From assembly GCA_003952965.2 (NCBI GenBank), contig RXIC02000331.1, positions 1-64,000 on the forward strand: a stretch of 64,000 bases of DNA. Reading direction: 5' to 3'. Both the position numbers and the translations under genes were made by a program. The notes beneath the pieces were generated by a model. That model saw only the letters and a list, made by a program, of their open reading frames with translations. It did not search any database and had not been told where the DNA came from. Positions within the stretch are counted from its first letter, which is position 1. The number at the start of each line of letters is the position of its first letter. Origin of the DNA: Morella rubra (lineage: Eukaryota; Streptophyta; Magnoliopsida; Fagales; Myricaceae). Shown piece by piece: positions 59,801 to 64,000 of this stretch.

Positions 59801-61308
59801 ATACCAGCTCTGATCAGCAGGAGTTTAGTGCAATGTTTGACTCTTTTGCAGCAATTACACACCTGACCCAGGCAACTTATGATTTCATCAGTCAGAGTGT
59901 AAGTTCTTAATTTAAATAGAGGGTAACATATAGTATCAATGTTTATTACATGTGAGTAGTACGTATCTAGCTAATTGCTTTATATATGTTATTTTGCAGT
60001 TCACTTCCCAGGTCCATGAAAGTTCATATTTTGGTGTCTACCCATTTGAATTCTGTTACACTACTTTAAGATCATCTGAAAAACACATTGGTCTGATCTA
60101 TTTGTGTCAGCATCTATCGATCTTCTTCAAATTTGAGGCACCGACTAATTCCCGTCTCTGTGCAATGTATGTCATAACAGCTATATTCCGAATTTAACTC
60201 TGACAATGGAAGGTGGAGACCAATACATTATCACAAACCCAACAGAACCGAACTACAATTCTACGGTGTGATCTCATGACTTAATCCATTGTGTTAATCT
60301 TCTATTCCTGCTCTAGTACTACTTATGCTGAGATTTGATGTTGCTATATATCTCCAGACTGAAACTTCGTATCAGTGTCTTGGAATTCTCAGGAGTGCTA
60401 CTAATTTGAACATCATAGGACGTGAGTATATCTGCTTATAGAACGTTAACTTCTCTTTTTGATTTGTTGGCATTCCTTCCTTTAATTAAAAGTCGACCAT
60501 CAGAAGTATAAATATTCTTCTGGAAGTCCTGGACAACCTTCCTTGCTGATCTGGTCTGGTTGCAACTTGTTGAAGACAACCGAATTATGAAGTTCATAAA
60601 AAGCAAGAGAACTGCTCGAATAATTTTCCTTCTTTTTAGATTGATGGAACGCGTTTCTTCTGATAGGAAGAACCGGGACTAGGGAGGGCCAATTGATTGA
60701 AAGATCGACTAAGAAGTAGATCATTTGATCATTTAGTTCATAATATTTCCGTACATTTCTCTTCACATGCGGATCGTATATATATATGGAGGCTTTTTTA
60801 GATCGCCACTTACAACGATGTACGTTTATTTGTCTTCATGTAGAAAACTTCATGACCGGTTATGAGATAGTGTTTGATGGAGACAGGGATGTACTGGGTT
60901 GGAAGCCCTCCAACTGTGAGTATATATATATAATTCCCACCTTTCCCTTTTTTCAAGACAGAATTATACTGTTCGTAAGTTTCTCGTGAGCTTGATCTCC
61001 ACGGTGACCTCTTTACATGGTTTTTAACGAGACCTGCTGCTATATATCCCCCAGGTGGGTATGCTGAGAATTCGAACGCACCTATCAGCCAACCGCAGCT
61101 CTCTCCTTTCAGCCCACCGGCCCCACCGGACTCTCCTAACAGCCAATCAGTACCTCCTGCCGTTAACCCGGATGCCCCACGTGGGAGTGGAAACGGTTCT
61201 TCTACACCTGCAGTATCAACGTCCCACAGTGACTCTGCCGAGTTGAAGACTTTTACTCGGGCATCCCTCATGCTTCTCGTTTCCTTTCTCGCCTTTGTAA
61301 TTTGCTGA
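56840..61308 (+). CDS. Aspartyl protease family protein (plant APF type, family A1), possibly decaying
   Basis: About ten exons by splice signals: 56840-57150, 57444-57600, 58563-58743, 59383-59616, 59754-59898, 60000 to about 60100, 60181-60265, 60358-60421, 60844-60915 and 61055-61308. The product is about 530 residues. A signal peptide (SIIFVLLLSLGSPACYVSGA) leads; a propeptide follows. Catalytic motif 1 is intact (VALDTGSSLFWLPCDC). Then come SSCSYGTRYADGTQSSGILV, NSFSMCFGPDGAGRISFG, YIPNLTLTMEGG, LNIIG/QNFMTGYEIVFDGD and GWKPSNC. A Pro/Ser-rich tail ends in a hydrophobic LMLLVSFLAFVIC, as in GPI-anchored plant A1 proteases. Odd: motif 2 reads FDSFAAITHL where the family has FDSGTSFTYL, so the catalytic glycine is missing. 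The exon 2/3 junction is also out of frame by one base. Exon 6 has no clear donor. It may be a non-catalytic or decaying copy. Confidence 0.82.
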
Positions 61309-61511
61309 GGTTTTCTCAAGCAACTATATGTGTGTGGCTTTTAACCGAAAAAAAAAAAAAAAATATGTGTGTGGTCCTTTTTATATGTCCTGAAATCAGT
61401 GTAACGTTCGTACTTTAAAGTACCGGTCATCGTATGAGTGCCGAGTACGTGGCCTTTTTTCTTTTTTTTGTGCGGCCTTTCTGCTTGGGTGAAATTAAGG
61501 TTGTCTTTTTC

Positions 61512-61517
61512 AATAAA
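61512..61517 (+). terminator. Candidate poly-A signal of the protease gene
   Basis: AATAAA about 200 bp after the stop codon. Plant signals are loose, so this is only a plausible site. Confidence 0.35.
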
Positions 61518-61519
61518 GA

Positions 61520-62767
61520 ATAATTATATTTAATTATGGGCCTATTAATTAAACTATTCGTCTAGGTGAAAGTTTCGCTGCAAATTTATTAATTCCGAGA
61601 TATTATACAAGAGAAAAATGATAATCTTGATTATGGATTAAACGAGGCTAGCTCGTTGCTTCTACCTAACTCTCTTCTTTACCTCTAAGTTTTTTTATAA
61701 GAATAATAATTTTATATAGTATTAGAGTTAAGGTCTGTGCTAGTGTGATTGTTTTGTACTAATCTTGCATGTGCATTTAAATATAAAGATGAATATTAAT
61801 TTTAGGATTTAATTAATTTGAACTATTGAATAACGGAAAAACTGTTTTTTGTCGTGCATAATCATCTCTATAGCTATCTTTTTTCATGTTCATGCTAACT
61901 TTATAAAATTCCTAAAAATATTGGTGCTATAGACTTTAGTTTTTGTCCCTAATTATTAATTAATTATGTCTCAAATATAAGCCAAGGAATGGATATTCAA
62001 GTGATGCAAATTTACTATTTCAAGTGATGCAAATGCTTTTTTTTTTTTTGCTTTTCTAAATTGTAATGAGTTGAATCACTAAAACAAATATGAGTTTCAA
62101 TGACTAATTATTTAGTTACTCAAATCTCTAAATCTCTTTACAACTCCCAAAATTATTTTTCTTACTAGTTTCTTGTTTCATATGGAAATAAAGCCGATAT
62201 TCTGTCCATTACGAACGAAAATGCTTTGATACAATTCCGTCATAATTTGAGCCTCCCAAAATTAGCCAAGGACAATATATAATCGATCTATACAATTCAC
62301 GATCAAATTCAAGCAAGTGAAGATTTTTAATAAGTTTAAGTACTGTCCTTTTAAAAAAAAAGTAAGTAGACACAATGGCAACCAGTAAATTTAACACTAA
62401 ATCAAAGGTGGAGCTATATCAATTCGAAATGGAATCACATACTTCGAATTTTCGAAACATTGTTAAATTAATTTCAATGTAACCCAAAAACTTACGTTAA
62501 TAAGAAATGACCGACATTTCCTACCAACATCCCAAAAGGAACCGCAAATAAGGTACATCACAAATTCCTACCTAAGAAAATGGTGAGATCCCAAACTGTG
62601 ATTCACGGGAATTTGGGGTGATCACAATCACACCAACAAAATCAAATTGTGAAAAAGGGGGAAGGAAAAAAAACAATGCATGTCACTACATAATCTATCA
62701 AGCATCCTCAATCTCCATAATGTTCTTCTGTTAGGTGTTGAGAAAACAATTGAAACGCTTTGTGATT
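61520..62767. other. Intergenic DNA between converging genes
   Basis: AT-rich, no gene. It should hold the 3' ends of the protease gene (plus) and ESF1 (minus). Confidence 0.6.
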
Positions 62768-64000
62768 TCATTTTCTGATATTTCTTGATTTCCGTTTAAC
62801 TGATCTGACTAAGGTTGAGAGATCATCCTGCCGCCCCGTTTCCGGCACACCTGCATATTGCACTTTCTTATCTTTCTTCGCCATCGTACTATTTGTGGGC
62901 AACTGGGCTTGCTTGGACTTCATCTTAATTGATTTAACTAACGAAGCTAACTCATGCTTCTCTTTCTTCTTTGATGGCAAAACATCAGATTTGACTTGCT
63001 CATCCTTATTTGACTGAACCTCGTCAGATTGAAACGCTGATGTCGTCGATAACTTCAAATGTTCCCTTTCTGTTATTTCTTGCCTGTTCTGCTTTAACTG
63101 TGTTAACTGCCGAGAAAAAGCTGCACACCTGTGACATTAAAAGTCGGTTTTTTAGCACCTAATTTAAGCCAAGTTATTAACAACCAATATATAGGGCAAT
63201 AATTTTACGATATTTTGGAAGATACAGATGAATAACCCAAAAGATCTATACATAAGTTCATAGTCTGGAATGTCAGGATCATCAAACTTTCTTTAAAATA
63301 CACGGGTATAAACATGTCATGTCACATGGGTTAATCATCGTGCAAATCACAGAATCCTAGTAGAGACAAATAGCCATAAGAATATTGGACCATATACCAC
63401 AGTGCTCCCTCTCTTCTATTTTTTTAGATCATGGTGACTTTTTCAATGGATGCAATAATCACAGGAAAAATTACACACTGCACAGAAGATACCTTTTGAA
63501 CTCAGGAGCTGTAGGATCAAGAGCGAATTCAGGGGAAGTGAAGAAAGCTGAAAACCGAGGATCATCATAATCAAAATTTGGTAGTTTGTCCTCATCTGGA
63601 TCTTCTTTCCCCTTTCTCCCCTTCACCTTCTTAGGTTTCGAATTGTATCCCTTCAGACTGGTTTCTGCCCCCTTATCGTCAGCAACTAATAACTCGAGCT
63701 CTGCTCTGCTTGTTTCTGCTTCCTTATCCAAATCTTGGTGCAGCCTTTCTTCATCGTTTTTCCCTCGAGCCTCCTTTTTACTTCTTTTAATTGAAGGCTC
63801 TTCAACAAAGAAGTCATCTGGTTGTTCAGGTGCCTCTTGATCAGTGTCACTACTCTCGTCCCCTGATGAATCCTTTGACTTATTTTTCCGAGCCTGCTTT
63901 TTCTCATGCCTTTTTCTAAGATAGGCCTCCCACACCGTTTCTGACTTCTTATCCTTCTTCTCTAAAATATGCTTGCTTATGTCCTCCAGACCAGTATTGA
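62768..64000 (-). CDS. ESF1: ESF1 homolog, C-terminal exons (partial at window edge)
   Basis: The last two exons are 64000-63493 (open to the window edge) and 63128-62768, joined across a 364-bp GT-AG intron. The upstream part reads LEDISKHILEKKDKKSETV, WEAYLRKRHEKKQARKN, then acidic and lysine-rich stretches. The NUC153 domain LPNFDYDDPRFSAFFTSPEF continues as ALDPTAPEFKR and across the intron as CAAFSRQLTQLKQ. In yeast and other eukaryotes ESF1 is a nucleolar factor of the small-subunit processome needed for 18S rRNA maturation. The C-terminus has two related motifs, ELASLVKSIKMKSKQ and DLSTLVRSVKRKSRN, before the stop. The N-terminal two-thirds lies outside the window. Reading frame and splice sites look intact. 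Confidence 0.93.

Overview
This window is plant nuclear DNA, most likely from a eudicot. The evidence is GT-AG introns in every host gene, a plant-specific INDETERMINATE-DOMAIN zinc-finger gene, and plant lineages of LTR retrotransposons, LINEs, hAT, CACTA and Mutator-like (MULE) elements. Codon and splice signals do not identify a species. A run of 74 N (55105-55178) marks an assembly gap.

The first ~49 kb is almost entirely transposon debris with nested insertions. An L1-type LINE (about 3480-17644) is split by three later insertions: a Ty1/copia element (4530-9822, 5-bp target duplication), a hAT DNA transposon (11730-13114, 8-bp duplication) and a solo LTR (14453-15731). The hAT carries, on its minus strand, two exons and an intron of what looks like the replicative helicase gene MCM6. 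Next come a gag-only copia remnant whose 3' LTR belongs to the same family as that solo LTR (20478-23441), a CACTA transposase fragment, a minus-strand copia gag with its LTR (24678-27382) inserted in an Athila/Tat-like gypsy gag, and a decayed chromovirus-type gypsy element (30478-38276) that itself holds an LTR within an LTR. A 7-kb MULE (38783-45786) with ~280-bp inverted termini and a 9-10-bp target duplication follows, then a palindromic MULE-type MITE (46494-46834) and a 1.9-kb non-autonomous MULE (47058-48941) with GC-rich cargo.

The last ~14 kb is gene space with three host genes. (1) Minus strand, 50700-52746: an IDD-family C2H2 transcription factor of the SGR5/IDD14-15-16 clade, 3 exons, predicted 426 residues. 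(2) Plus strand, 56840-61308: an A1 aspartyl protease of the plant APF type with about 10 exons, a signal peptide and a GPI-anchor-like tail. Its second catalytic motif has lost its glycine and one exon junction is out of frame, so it may be decaying. (3) Minus strand, 62768 to the window edge: the C-terminal two exons of the nucleolar 18S rRNA-processing factor ESF1.

The three genes show no functional link to one another. I found no tRNA, rRNA or CRISPR. Exon coordinates come from reading splice signals and reading frames by eye; homology statements come from recognition of family motifs, with no database search.
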